NCBI RefSeq assembly: GCF_042676065.1
Contig: NZ_JBHTJO010000001.1
Coordinates: 1,178,001-1,242,000 of the forward strand
DNA length: 64,000 nt
Reading direction: 5' to 3'
From: Methyloligella solikamskensis
Lineage (GTDB): Bacteria; Pseudomonadota; Alphaproteobacteria; Rhizobiales; Methyloligellaceae
Shown here: piece by piece, positions 7,725 to 16,170 of the stretch
Position numbering within the stretch: position 1 is the stretch's first letter
Layout: the number at the start of each line of letters is the position of its first letter
The notes under the pieces: generated by a model
Seen by the model: the letters and a program-made list of their open reading frames with translations, nothing else
The model's database searches: none
What the model was told of the DNA's origin: nothing
Program-made: the position numbers and the translations under genes

Positions 7725-8549
7725 ATGTCTTTCACCCGTATTCTGTTCGCGGTCACTCTTGCCGTGCTCCTGAGCGTCGGTCCTGCCCAGGCGCAGTCCA
7801 CGCAAGCCTCGCTTGAGCTGGTCGAGCCCCTGGCGGAGTACAAGATTTACGTGGCGGAGCACGCTGCGGCGCTGGTCGAGGATACGGAGAAATTCGTGAC
7901 CGCGGTGAAGAACGGCGAGGTGGAGAAGGCCAAATCGCTCTTCGCGCCGACCCGGCGCCATTATGAGAAGATCGAACCGATCGCCGAGCTATTCGCCGAT
8001 CTCGACGTGTCGATGGATTCCCGCGCCGACGATTACGAGAAGGGCGAGGCCGATCCGAATTTCGGCGGCTTCCACCGGATCGAATACGGTCTTTGGGAGA
8101 AGAACAGCACCGAAGGGCTCGACGGCTACGCCGACAAGCTTCTGGCCGATGTGAAGGATCTCAACAACCGGGTCGCCGATCTGACCTTCCCGCCCGAGAT
8201 CGTCGTCGGCGGTGCCGCAGTTCTGATGGAGGAAGTCGCCGCGACCAAGATCTCCGGCGAGGAGGATCGCTACAGCCGCACAGATCTGTGGGACTTCGAG
8301 GCCAATTTCGACGGCTCGCGGAAGATCTTCGAGCTGTTCAAGCCGCTGATCGACGACGAGGCGTTTATCGCCAAGGTGGAGTCCAACTTCGCCGACGTCT
8401 ACGAGATCCTCGAAGAATACGAGACCGAGGATGGCGGCTTCGTCTCCTATGTGAAGCTGACCGATATGGACCGGCGGGTGTTGTCCGCTAAGGTCAACAC
8501 GCTGGCCGAAGAGCTCTCGACCCTGCGCGGCCGGCTGGGGCTGGGATAA
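7725..8549 (+). CDS. EfeM-like imelysin (M75) protein without cupredoxin domain
   Basis: 274 aa with a cleavable signal peptide (residues 1-23, cut after AQA) and a good ribosome site (AAGGAAA). The whole mature protein is one imelysin/M75 domain with the HxxE motif HRIE at 117-120 (GFHRIEYGLWEKNSTEGL), closely parallel to the M75 part of the EfeO two genes upstream. Short EfeO proteins of this kind (EfeM) occur in bacteria that lack the cupredoxin domain. Having both types in one operon suggests duplication and separate iron-binding or delivery roles. It ends the operon 11 bases before a convergent antiporter gene. Confidence 0.88.
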   Translation: MSFTRILFAVTLAVLLSVGPAQAQSTQASLELVEPLAEYKIYVAEHAAALVEDTEKFVTAVKNGEVEKAKSLFAPTRRHYEKIEPIAELFADLDVSMDSRADDYEKGEADPNFGGFHRIEYGLWEKNSTEGLDGYADKLLADVKDLNNRVADLTFPPEIVVGGAAVLMEEVAATKISGEEDRYSRTDLWDFEANFDGSRKIFELFKPLIDDEAFIAKVESNFADVYEILEEYETEDGGFVSYVKLTDMDRRVLSAKVNTLAEELSTLRGRLGLG

Positions 8550-8560
8550 CGCATCGCCGC

Positions 8561-9829
8561 CTAGACCTTCAGCTCGGGCTGCTCCTCTGTGCCGAACCAT
8601 CGGATCACGGTGGGGAGCGTGAGCCCCTGCACCAGGATCGTGAACAGCGCCACGCAGTAGGTAGCGGCCAGCAGGGCCGGCTTCTCGTCCACGTTGGGGA
8701 TCGACAGGGCGAGCGCCACGGAGATGCCGCCGCGCACGCCGCCCCAGGTTAGAATGGGGATGGTGCCTTTGGCGAATTCTTCCCAGGCCTTTAGCGCGAA
8801 GACGGAGATCGTCACCGCCATCAGGCGTCCGAACAGGACGATGGGCACGGCCAGGCCTGCGAAGGGCGCAAACGCGGCGTCGAACTTTAGGACCAGAACC
8901 TCCAGGCCGATCAGCAGGAAGAGCAGCGAGTTCAGGATCTCGTCGATCACGGTCCAGAAATCGAACAGATGCCGGCGGGTGGTCTCGCTCATGGCGATGG
9001 CCGCCCCCCGGTTGCCGATCAGCACGCCCGCAGTCACCACGGCGATGGGGCCGCTGATATGCAGATGCTCGGCGATGGCGTAGGTGGCCATCACCAGGGC
9101 GAGAGAGATGATGATCTCGATGGGGTAATCGTCGATCTGGCGCATGGCCAGATAGGAGATGTAGCCGGTCGCGAGACCGAGAGCCGCGCCACCCAGGGCC
9201 TCGGCGAAGAACAATCGCCCGAGCTCCAGAAAGTCGATGCCGTTCTGATCGCCCGAGACCGCTGCGGCCAGGAGGATGGTGAACAGCACCACGCCGACGC
9301 CGTCATTGAAGAGGGACTCGCCGGCCATATCCATCTCCAGGGTCTTGGGCACGCCGGCATGCTTCAGGATGGCCAGCACGGCGATGGGGTCGGTCGGGCT
9401 GATCAGCGCGCCGAAAACGAGGGCCCAGGCGAATGAGATCGGCAGGCCGACCAGCGTGCCCGCATACCAGACACCCACGGCAATGATGATGGTGGAGATG
9501 ACCACGCCCAGAGTGGCCATGAGGCCGACGGCCCATGCGCGATCCTTCAGCAGGCCGAGATCGACCTGGAGCGCGCCGGCGAAGAGCAGGAAGCCCAGCA
9601 TGCCGTGGAGCAGGGTCTCGGAGAAGTCGATTTCCTGAATCGTGTCGGTGAGCTCGGCGAAGATCGGGGTCTCCGGGACCATGAGCTCCAGGCCGACAAG
9701 GACCAGGGAGGCTGCGAAGGCCATGACCAGCAGCCCGACATTGTGAGGCAGGCCGATGACCCGGTGATTCAGCCACGCAAACAGAGCGGTCAGGACCAGG
9801 AGTCCTGCAATGATTTCGAATAGCGACAA
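8561..9829 (-). CDS. Na+/H+ antiporter, CPA1 family (NhaP-like)
   Basis: A 422-aa inner-membrane protein with about 12 helices. The CPA1 signature is present: DPIAVLAILKHAGVP and GESLFNDGVGVVLFTIL, where the ND pair carries cation binding, and later LTWGGVRGGISVALALS, the family's conserved Gly-Arg-Gly region. I place the start at the TTG at 9829, directly before the first membrane helix, with GGGGGACC upstream. The frame stays open to an ATG at 9931, but the extra 34 residues are not typical of the family. It exchanges sodium or potassium for protons in pH and salt homeostasis. Convergent with the efe operon. Confidence 0.9.
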   Translation of the reverse strand: MSLFEIIAGLLVLTALFAWLNHRVIGLPHNVGLLVMAFAASLVLVGLELMVPETPIFAELTDTIQEIDFSETLLHGMLGFLLFAGALQVDLGLLKDRAWAVGLMATLGVVISTIIIAVGVWYAGTLVGLPISFAWALVFGALISPTDPIAVLAILKHAGVPKTLEMDMAGESLFNDGVGVVLFTILLAAAVSGDQNGIDFLELGRLFFAEALGGAALGLATGYISYLAMRQIDDYPIEIIISLALVMATYAIAEHLHISGPIAVVTAGVLIGNRGAAIAMSETTRRHLFDFWTVIDEILNSLLFLLIGLEVLVLKFDAAFAPFAGLAVPIVLFGRLMAVTISVFALKAWEEFAKGTIPILTWGGVRGGISVALALSIPNVDEKPALLAATYCVALFTILVQGLTLPTVIRWFGTEEQPELKV

Positions 9830-10106
9830 CGGCCGGTCCCCCGATGGCCGCCATGGGTGAAGGGCGCTCCTGCCCGCCCCGATGGCGTGAAGTTCGAAAA
9901 CAAAGAACCCGCAAGCCGCGCGCGGCGTCAAGGGAGAAGGCCGGAATCATGCGGTGGGCGCCCACCTCGTGGGCGCTAACTTTGCGCTAAACATATCTCG
10001 AGTTTTCCAGAAAACAGCCCGGATCCTCGGCCCGCTTTAACCGTGGCCATGCCATGGGTTGTGCGCTCGCGCGACGTCGCGCTTGGCACAAGAATGGGAA
10101 AGAAGA

Positions 10107-11711
10107 ATGGGCCACGCAGCTGGACAGATCGACCCGGCATTTCGGGAATTGCTGGGGCAGGGAGATGGACAATCCTCTTTGGACGAGGTGCTTGACAGTC
10201 TCGGTGACAGCCGGGAAGACGCCCCGCGCGAGGCGGATGAGGGCGATGTCGCAAGCCTCCTGAAGCGGCTCAACGACGAAATTCGCCAATGGGACGACGT
10301 ACCTCCTGCGGAGCGCGACGAGGACGACGCTGGGAGCAGCGACGCCCCGGCCGACGGTTCCGACTACGCAGCGCAGGCGCGTCCCGTGCGTCAGTTCCTG
10401 ACGCCGGAGCGGGCAAACCCGGCGATTCCGCAGCCCGTGCCGCTCGCACCGGACGGCCCGGAAGACGATTCCGCTTCTAAGCCGACAAAGCAGGGCAACG
10501 GGAAGGCGAAGACCTATCTCAGCCGTGGCATCAAGACGGGCATTCTTCTGGCGGTGCTGATCGTGCTCGGCTGGGCCCCGCTGCAGCGGCTGTGGCAGGC
10601 CTCGAGCGCCGAGGCCAGCGTCAATGCGCGGGTGATCACCTTGCGCTCGCCCATCGATGGGACGGTGGAGCTGCCGAATGGCCCGGTTCAGGTGGGCTCT
10701 GCGGTCGATGCCGCCAAGCCGATTGCCCTGATCGAAAATCCGCGCGCGGACCGTGCCCGTCTCGACGATCTCACCAGCGACATCGCCGACCTCAAGCTGG
10801 AGACCGAGAGCCTCGAGACTCGCATCGTCGAGCTGACCGCCCATGCGGGGAAGCTCGAGGAGCAGCGCGACGCGTTTCAGGCCGGGCGCATCGAACAGCT
10901 CGAAGCGCAGATGAAGGAATACGATGCCGATATCGCCGCGGCCAAGGCAGAGCAGAAAGAGGCCGGCCAGATGCTGGCGCGGACCAAGCGCCTCCTGGAG
11001 CGCGGCTATCAATCCCACGCCTCCTACGACACGGCAGTAATGAAGGAGCAGGTCGCCTCCAGCCGCATCGTGTCTTTGGAGCAGAAGCTCATCGGGACCC
11101 GGGTGGAGCTTGAAGCGGCGCGCAAAGGCCTCTTCGTGGGCGACAGCTACAACGACATTCCGCGAACCGCCCAGCGGCTCGACGAGATCACCCAGGAGTT
11201 GGTGACGCTGCGCGCTGAGCGCGCCTCGAAGCAGGGACGTATCGCGGTTCTGGAGAAAGAGATCGCGCAGGCCCGCAAGCGCTACGATGCGCTCGCCTCG
11301 GCCACCATCGGCGTGCCGTCCGCGGGCCGAGTTTGGGAAGTGCTGACCGCCGATCACGAAGTGGTCACCCAAGGCCAGCCGCTGTTCAAGCTGCTCGATT
11401 GCGGTGGCGCGTTGGTCACCGCAACGGTGAGCGAATCCACCTATAACGCGCTGAAGCTGGGGCAGCCGGCGATGTTCCATCTGCGGGGCGACTCGGCGGA
11501 GCTGCCGGGCAAAATCGTCGCCCTGAACGGTCTGGCGGATGTGCCGTCGAACCTGGCCCTGGGCGAAGGGATCTTTTCCCGCGAGCCGTATCACGTCTCC
11601 GTGGCGGTGCCGGGTCTCGCCGAGAAGCCGGATTGTTATTTTGGACGTACGGGCAAGGTGACCTTCGATACCTCGGCCGCTTCCGGCGCGGTGGCAGCCG
11701 TCGCGAAATGA
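10107..11711 (+). CDS. Membrane fusion (HlyD/BgsB-like) subunit of a polysaccharide synthase
   Basis: 534 aa. Residues 1-140 are an acidic, Pro/Asp-rich cytoplasmic segment, followed by one membrane helix at about 143-160. The periplasmic part starts with a biotinyl-lipoyl-like half (VITLRSPIDGTVELPNG), continues with a long coiled coil (about 210-335) and closes with a second lipoyl half and a beta-barrel (GVPSAGRVWEVLTADHEVVT). The frame is open from a TTG at 10059; I prefer the ATG at 10107 with AAAGAAG upstream. It overlaps the glycosyltransferase gene by ATGA. The order MFP then GT2 matches bgsB-bgsA of Sinorhizobium meliloti (mixed-linkage beta-glucan) and, more distantly, Alg44-Alg8. 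The pairing is clear; the polymer is inferred. Confidence 0.85.
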   Translation: MGHAAGQIDPAFRELLGQGDGQSSLDEVLDSLGDSREDAPREADEGDVASLLKRLNDEIRQWDDVPPAERDEDDAGSSDAPADGSDYAAQARPVRQFLTPERANPAIPQPVPLAPDGPEDDSASKPTKQGNGKAKTYLSRGIKTGILLAVLIVLGWAPLQRLWQASSAEASVNARVITLRSPIDGTVELPNGPVQVGSAVDAAKPIALIENPRADRARLDDLTSDIADLKLETESLETRIVELTAHAGKLEEQRDAFQAGRIEQLEAQMKEYDADIAAAKAEQKEAGQMLARTKRLLERGYQSHASYDTAVMKEQVASSRIVSLEQKLIGTRVELEAARKGLFVGDSYNDIPRTAQRLDEITQELVTLRAERASKQGRIAVLEKEIAQARKRYDALASATIGVPSAGRVWEVLTADHEVVTQGQPLFKLLDCGGALVTATVSESTYNALKLGQPAMFHLRGDSAELPGKIVALNGLADVPSNLALGEGIFSREPYHVSVAVPGLAEKPDCYFGRTGKVTFDTSAASGAVAAVAK

Positions 11712-13678
11712 GCTACGCCTCAGGGGTCAGCTACTGGGAGGCTCTCGTTCCAGGCCTGTTGGTGCTCTTGGCGTCGCTCGCCATCCTGCCGTGGCTGAAC
11801 CGCAAGAGCGATATCGCGCGTAGCGTGGTGATCTTCATCTGCCTGGCGATCACCTGGCGCTACATGATCTGGCGGATCACCCAGACATTGCCGCCGGTCG
11901 GGCTGACGGCCGACTTCGCCGCCGGTGTGATCTTCACGACCGTGGAGTTCCTGGCCATCGTCGGCGGGACCTTGTCGCTGTTCTTTCTGACACGAAGCCG
12001 AAACCGGACCGACGAGGTGGAGCGGAATCTCCCTTGGCTCCGGTCGCTGCCGAAGCAGCCGCTCGTGGACGTGCTGATCTGCACCTATAACGAGGACGAG
12101 CGGATCCTGGAGCGCACCATCATCGGCGCGCTCGCCATCGACTATCCCAACTACAGGCTTTGGGTCTGCGACGACGGGCGCCGGCCCTGGCTGGAGGAGA
12201 TGTGCGCCCGGTATGGCTGCGGCTATCTCATCCGCCCCGACAACGCCCACGCCAAGGCGGGCAACATCAACAACGCGCTGAAGCATCTTTCGACGCTTGC
12301 CGAGCAGCCGGAATTCATCTCGATCCTGGATGCGGACTTCGTACCGAAGCGCAACTTCCTAAGCCGCACGGTCAGCCTGATGCATGCGCGCGATGTCGGC
12401 GTGGTGCAGACGCCCCAGCATTTCTTCAATCCGGACCCCATTCAGACGAACCTGTCGCTGGCCCGGGTCTGGCCCGACGAGCAGCGCTATTTCTTCGATG
12501 TGGTGATGCCGTCCAAGGATGCCTGGGACGGGGCATTCTGCTGCGGCACCTCTTCGGTGATCCGTTACCGCCCGCTCATGGCGATCGGCGGCTTCCCGAC
12601 GGATTCGGTGACCGAGGACTATCTCGTCTCCCTGCGCTTGCGGGAGACGGGCTTCCGCACGGTGTTCCTCAACGAGGTGCTCTCTCTCGGCCTCGCGCCG
12701 GAGGGGCTGAAGGACTATATCGGCCAGCGCAGCCGCTGGGCGCTGGGCTTCGCGCAGATCTGCCGGGGCAAGAGCGGACCCTTCCGCATCGGCAACGGCA
12801 TTCCCCTGGTGGACCGGGTGATGATGGTGGAGACCTTTCTCCACTGGTCGGTGAGCTATCTGATCCGCATCCTCGCGCTGATCGTGCCGGCGATCTATCT
12901 GCTGTTCGACGTCCAGGCGGTGTTCGCCAATGTCTCGGACGCGATCTCTTACGTGATCCCGCATTTCGCGGCCCAGGTCGCGGTGATCGTCTGGATCTCC
13001 AAGGGCCGGGCGATGCCGGTGCTGTCGGATTTGGGGCACATTCTGTGCGCTGACGCCATCGTCAAATCCGTGACCATCGGTCTGTTCGGGACGAAGGATC
13101 AGAAGTTCAAGGTGACGGCCAAGGGCTACGACCGCACCAAGCGGACAATTCAGTGGCCGCTTCTGCGGACTTTCCTGTTCTACCTCGCGCTCACCTTCGC
13201 CGGCATCCTGTGGGCCTTCGTGATCGACGATACGCGCTCGCTGGCGGACGCCGCCGGCATGGCGCTGTTCTGGAGCTGGTACAACATCGTCATTCTGGTG
13301 CTTGCCTGCCTCGTCGCGGTGGAATCTTCCCAGCGGCGTGCCGGCGACCGGTTCAAGGCGCAGGGGATGGCGACGCTTACGTGCGGGGGGCGATGCTATT
13401 GCGCCCCGGTGCGGGATATCTCGATCAGCGGCATGGGGCTTTACGGGGCGGCGCCTGCGCCTGTCGGCACGAGACTTTATGTCGAATTCGACGAGCTGGC
13501 GTTGGATGCGGAGATCGCGGTCTCCTACCCGGACAGGTTCGCAATCAAATTTGCGTTATCGCCATCGGCGCGGGCGGCCCTGGTCCGGCATATTTACGGC
13601 GGGAGCTACGAGGCACAAATCCATGAAATACGGCCCTTGTCGGTGGCTGGCGCTCTCGCACAACGGGTATTGAGATAA
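11708..13678 (+). CDS. GT2 polysaccharide synthase with C-terminal PilZ domain (BgsA/BcsA-like)
   Basis: 656 aa. Membrane helices lie near residues 12-30, 38-56 and 70-95, then a cytoplasmic GT2 domain, then four or five more helices at 375-535. Processive-synthase motifs are complete: DDG at 155-157, DAD at 208-210, TED at 302-304 and QRSRW at 340-344. Residues 541-625 are a PilZ domain with the two c-di-GMP motifs, RxxxR (R544-R548 in RRAGDR) and DxSxxG (D570-G575 in DISISG). The enzyme should therefore polymerise and secrete a glycan when c-di-GMP is high. No bcsB, bcsZ or bcsC follows, so cellulose is less likely than a bgs-type beta-glucan. The start is the ATG in the ATGA overlap; the frame opening at 11633 is not needed. 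Confidence 0.9.
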   Translation: MSYASGVSYWEALVPGLLVLLASLAILPWLNRKSDIARSVVIFICLAITWRYMIWRITQTLPPVGLTADFAAGVIFTTVEFLAIVGGTLSLFFLTRSRNRTDEVERNLPWLRSLPKQPLVDVLICTYNEDERILERTIIGALAIDYPNYRLWVCDDGRRPWLEEMCARYGCGYLIRPDNAHAKAGNINNALKHLSTLAEQPEFISILDADFVPKRNFLSRTVSLMHARDVGVVQTPQHFFNPDPIQTNLSLARVWPDEQRYFFDVVMPSKDAWDGAFCCGTSSVIRYRPLMAIGGFPTDSVTEDYLVSLRLRETGFRTVFLNEVLSLGLAPEGLKDYIGQRSRWALGFAQICRGKSGPFRIGNGIPLVDRVMMVETFLHWSVSYLIRILALIVPAIYLLFDVQAVFANVSDAISYVIPHFAAQVAVIVWISKGRAMPVLSDLGHILCADAIVKSVTIGLFGTKDQKFKVTAKGYDRTKRTIQWPLLRTFLFYLALTFAGILWAFVIDDTRSLADAAGMALFWSWYNIVILVLACLVAVESSQRRAGDRFKAQGMATLTCGGRCYCAPVRDISISGMGLYGAAPAPVGTRLYVEFDELALDAEIAVSYPDRFAIKFALSPSARAALVRHIYGGSYEAQIHEIRPLSVAGALAQRVLR

Positions 13679-13801
13679 CGTGATTACCAAACCTTCCACC
13701 TTTAATGGTGAAACGGAAGGCGGCTCACTCTGTTAGTCTGTCATACAGCGGACCTTCTACATGGGCCCGGAGAAAATCGATTGAAATCGAGAGGAAACGT
13801 C

Positions 13802-14080
13802 ATGATCAAGAACATGCTTCTGTCTGCCGCTGCCGGCGCCATGCTGCTCGGCGGAGCCACTGTCGCGATGGCCGCGACCGGCGAGTTCGACAATATGTGC
13901 GCCATGGGCCTCGCTCTGGATAAGGAAGTCGAGACCGATTGTTCGGTGAATGCCGAGTACGACGGCAAGACCTATTGCTTCGGCAATGAGAAGGCCAAAG
14001 AGATCTTCATGAAGAACCCGGAGAAGAATCTCGAGAAGGCCGAGGCTGCCTATTCCAGGAAGCACGAAGACAATATGTAG
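13802..14080 (+). CDS. Small secreted YHS-like protein, 92 aa
   Basis: Signal peptide at residues 1-24 (cut after AMA), ribosome site AGAGGAAA just before the ATG. The mature 68 residues contain Cys33, Cys47 and Cys59. The pattern CSVNAEYDGKTYCFGNEKAK followed by FMKNPEKNL is that of the YHS domain, a short treble-clef-like fold found alone and in copper- and heavy-metal-handling proteins. As a free periplasmic YHS protein it may bind a metal ion, but no partner gene adjoins it. A strong terminator follows. Confidence 0.75.
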   Translation: MIKNMLLSAAAGAMLLGGATVAMAATGEFDNMCAMGLALDKEVETDCSVNAEYDGKTYCFGNEKAKEIFMKNPEKNLEKAEAAYSRKHEDNM

Positions 14081-14110
14081 CTCGTTGCCGCTGATACGGC
14101 GGAGCTAAAG

Positions 14111-14141
14111 AAATGGCCGCGCCTGAGGGCGCGGCCATTTT
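14111..14141 (+). terminator. Strong bidirectional stem-loop terminator
   Basis: A perfect 13-bp GC-rich stem (AAATGGCCGCGCC / GGCGCGGCCATTT) with a 4-base TGAG loop, flanked by A on the left and T on the right. It sits between the YHS-like gene and the convergent SoxYZ-like gene, so it can serve both strands. Confidence 0.85.
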
Positions 14142-14163
14142 CGTGTCTGCAGTCGTGTCTGGC

Positions 14164-15000
14164 TTACGAGCCGCTCGGCTTCGATTGGGCCTGGAAGACG
14201 GTTCCGTCCGTGTCGGTCATGGTGACGTCGAGATCGTTGTGCTCGCCACGGCCGAAGGTGAAGCGGAAATTCGGATTGGCCGAGATCGACGGGGTGGCGT
14301 CCATGGTGAAGACCAGTTCGCCATCGCGCTTCACTACCATCTTCTCGATGAAGCGGGCGGAGATCATCTCGCCCGTGTTGGGGTTGATCTGGAAGCCGCT
14401 GAAGTTCGGGTGCTTCAGCATAACCTGCCCCTCCCAGATCGGCGTGGAGTCGAGCGCCGGCGGGAAGGTCTTCACGATCATCTTGCCCATGCCCTCGGTC
14501 AGGGTCGTCGGGTCCTTCGCGTTCATGGCCGCGCAGCCGCCGGCCGCGGCGATGAAGCCCTTGGTCATGTGCAGCTGGCCGTCTTCGGTCTCCACCACGG
14601 CGCGGATATGGGAGAAGCTGTCTACCCGGACCCGGGTGGTAAAGCGGCGCTCACCGCCTTCACCGGCCGCGGGGCCGAAATGGAGCTGGGCAACCACGGG
14701 CGCCGGGTTCTTATCCAGCACGATGGTCAGCGACTTGAGCGGACCCTTCACCTCCGGGGGCACGCGCACGGTGATCGGAACCAGCGCCCCGTCATCGGCC
14801 TGGGCCGGGGCGTCGAGGATGACGACGCCGTCGTCTTCGATGATGTCGCGATTTTGAAAGACCGCTGCGTGGAGCATCGGCCAGTCATCAATATCGGCGC
14901 GCGCCGGGACCGGTGCGGTCATGCTCACGGCCAGGAAAGCCGCCAGGACGCCGGAGGGCAGGAGCGCCCGGCGCAGTCGATAGAGAATCCATTGGGGCAT
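14164..15000 (-). CDS. SoxYZ-like carrier protein of the quinoprotein relay type
   Basis: 278 aa with a signal peptide (residues 1-35, ending ARA). Residues 40-165 match SoxY in design and end with the GGC carrier motif (AAAGGCAAMN, Cys156), though the cysteine is not at a free C-terminus. Residues 175-278 match SoxZ (VKTFPPAL, HPNFSGFQINPNTGEMI, then a C-terminal Ig-like part). The SoxY-SoxZ fusion is known as the quinoprotein dehydrogenase-associated SoxYZ-like carrier in PQQ-using alphaproteobacteria. The metallohydrolase gene upstream is its usual companion. Start chosen at 15000, where GGGAGGAAG precedes the ATG; the longer frame reaching 15330 overlaps that companion gene. Confidence 0.85.
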   Translation of the reverse strand: MPQWILYRLRRALLPSGVLAAFLAVSMTAPVPARADIDDWPMLHAAVFQNRDIIEDDGVVILDAPAQADDGALVPITVRVPPEVKGPLKSLTIVLDKNPAPVVAQLHFGPAAGEGGERRFTTRVRVDSFSHIRAVVETEDGQLHMTKGFIAAAGGCAAMNAKDPTTLTEGMGKMIVKTFPPALDSTPIWEGQVMLKHPNFSGFQINPNTGEMISARFIEKMVVKRDGELVFTMDATPSISANPNFRFTFGRGEHNDLDVTMTDTDGTVFQAQSKPSGS

Positions 15001-15053
15001 CGTTCTTCCTCCCATCAGGGTTTGCGTCATTCTAACGCATTCGGGGCCGGAAC

Positions 15054-16064
15054 TCATTCCCATTCGAGCTCGGCAAAGGCGGCAGTCACATTGCGCCGGT
15101 GATAGACGTCGAACAGCTTCCACTTGTCTTTTTCGCTGTAGCCGGCGGTTTTCACCGCTTCTTCCAGGGTGCCGTTCTCGTCGATCATCTTCCGGATATC
15201 GTCGGCCACGACGGTCCAGTAGCGCTGCTCGTCGTTCAGGCTCGCCGGCATGTCCATAGAGACCGGACCGTGGCCTGAGACGACCCGGGCGGCCTTTCGG
15301 CCGTGGAGCTGGTCGATCAGGTCCAGCCATCCCAGGATCGAGCCGTCGAGGGTCGGGATGTGCTTGGAGAAGAGCAGGTCGCCCAAAAAGAGCGTGTCGG
15401 TATTCTCGTCGGTGATGATGAGATCGTTGTTGGTGTGGGCGGTCGGCTGAGGCTCCAGCACCAGCTTGCGGTTGCCGAGATCGAGGACCTCCTTCTCGGC
15501 GATCTCGCGGGTGGGGAGGATCACCTCGGTGCCCACCATGGCCTCCTTGCCCATCATGCGCTCCGAGCTCGCCAGATAGGTCTCGGCGCGGACCGACAGG
15601 CCGGCCTTCATGTTCTTGTGGGCGACGAATTCCGGGTCGTCGTCCTTGAAGGCAACATTCCCGAAAACATGGTCCGGGTGCATGTGCGTATTGATCACGT
15701 AGCGGATGGGCTTGTCGGTGATCTCGCGGATGCGCTTACGGAAAGCCTGGCCGGCGATTGCCGTTCCCGACGTGTCGATCACCGCCACAGCGTCATCGCC
15801 AACGATGAAGCTCGCATTCGCCATGTCGCCCATATTCTCCGGCGACTGAAGCTCGTAGCGGCCGTGATGGACGAAGACGCCGGGGGCGATCTCCTCAACG
15901 GCCATATCGGGTGCGGTCGGGTCGGCACTCGCGGCCGCGGCGCGTGCGGGAAGGCTGTGCGCGAGGGGAAGGCATGCCAGGGCGCCCATTCCCTTCAAGA
16001 CGCTGGCCCGGGTTACGGGCTTTGCCAGAAACGAATGGCGCTGGAATTTTGGAGTTCGTATCAT
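15054..16064 (-). CDS. Metallo-beta-lactamase-fold hydrolase, quinoprotein relay (SoxH-like)
   Basis: 336 aa with an N-terminal export signal (basic stretch, hydrophobic residues 24-38, cut near ARA). The zinc motif HxHxDH is at 127-132 (NTHMHPDHVFGN), with downstream ligands His in QPTAHTNND, Asp in FLGDLLF and His in VSGHGPVS. The family resembles SoxH and the quinoprotein relay system zinc metallohydrolases that accompany PQQ-dependent alcohol dehydrogenase systems. It probably acts in the periplasm on a carrier-bound or thioester-like intermediate together with the SoxYZ-like carrier 53 bases downstream; this is inferred from co-occurrence. The start codon abuts a 20-bp near-palindrome. 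Confidence 0.85.
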   Translation of the reverse strand: MIRTPKFQRHSFLAKPVTRASVLKGMGALACLPLAHSLPARAAAASADPTAPDMAVEEIAPGVFVHHGRYELQSPENMGDMANASFIVGDDAVAVIDTSGTAIAGQAFRKRIREITDKPIRYVINTHMHPDHVFGNVAFKDDDPEFVAHKNMKAGLSVRAETYLASSERMMGKEAMVGTEVILPTREIAEKEVLDLGNRKLVLEPQPTAHTNNDLIITDENTDTLFLGDLLFSKHIPTLDGSILGWLDLIDQLHGRKAARVVSGHGPVSMDMPASLNDEQRYWTVVADDIRKMIDENGTLEEAVKTAGYSEKDKWKLFDVYHRRNVTAAFAELEWE

Positions 16065-16084
16065 CTTACTTACTAGTAGGTAGG
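16065..16084 (-). promoter_or_regulatory. 20-bp near-palindrome at the metallohydrolase start: candidate repressor site
   Basis: The sequence from 16065 to 16084 is an inverted repeat centred on TACT|AGTA, with 8 of 10 pairs matching, ending directly at the start codon. The form resembles TetR/AcrR-type operators. No TetR gene is present in the window, so the regulator would be elsewhere. Confidence 0.4.
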
Positions 16085-16170
16085 CTGATGACGCGTGTTT
16101 GGCAAGTGAAGCCTTTCCCTAGAGAAGAGCTTCCTTGCGCGCTCTGGGTTTGGGGCGAGAGGGCGCTCGG

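Noticed and set aside
9954..9965. 12-bp palindrome GTGGGCGCCCAC before the fusion-protein gene
   Set aside because: Short and made only of G/C-rich bases in GC-rich DNA; too likely by chance to list as a site, and nothing else nearby supports it.
13691..13719. Imperfect stem (CCTTCC ... GGAAGG) after the PilZ synthase
   Set aside because: Interrupted stem without a T tract; not strong enough to call a terminator.
14113..15102. Plus-strand frame of 329 codons opposite the SoxYZ-like gene
   Set aside because: It lies wholly antisense to a gene with a signal peptide, ribosome site and family motifs. Its amino-acid content (His/Arg/Gly-rich) is that of a shadow frame in GC-rich DNA.
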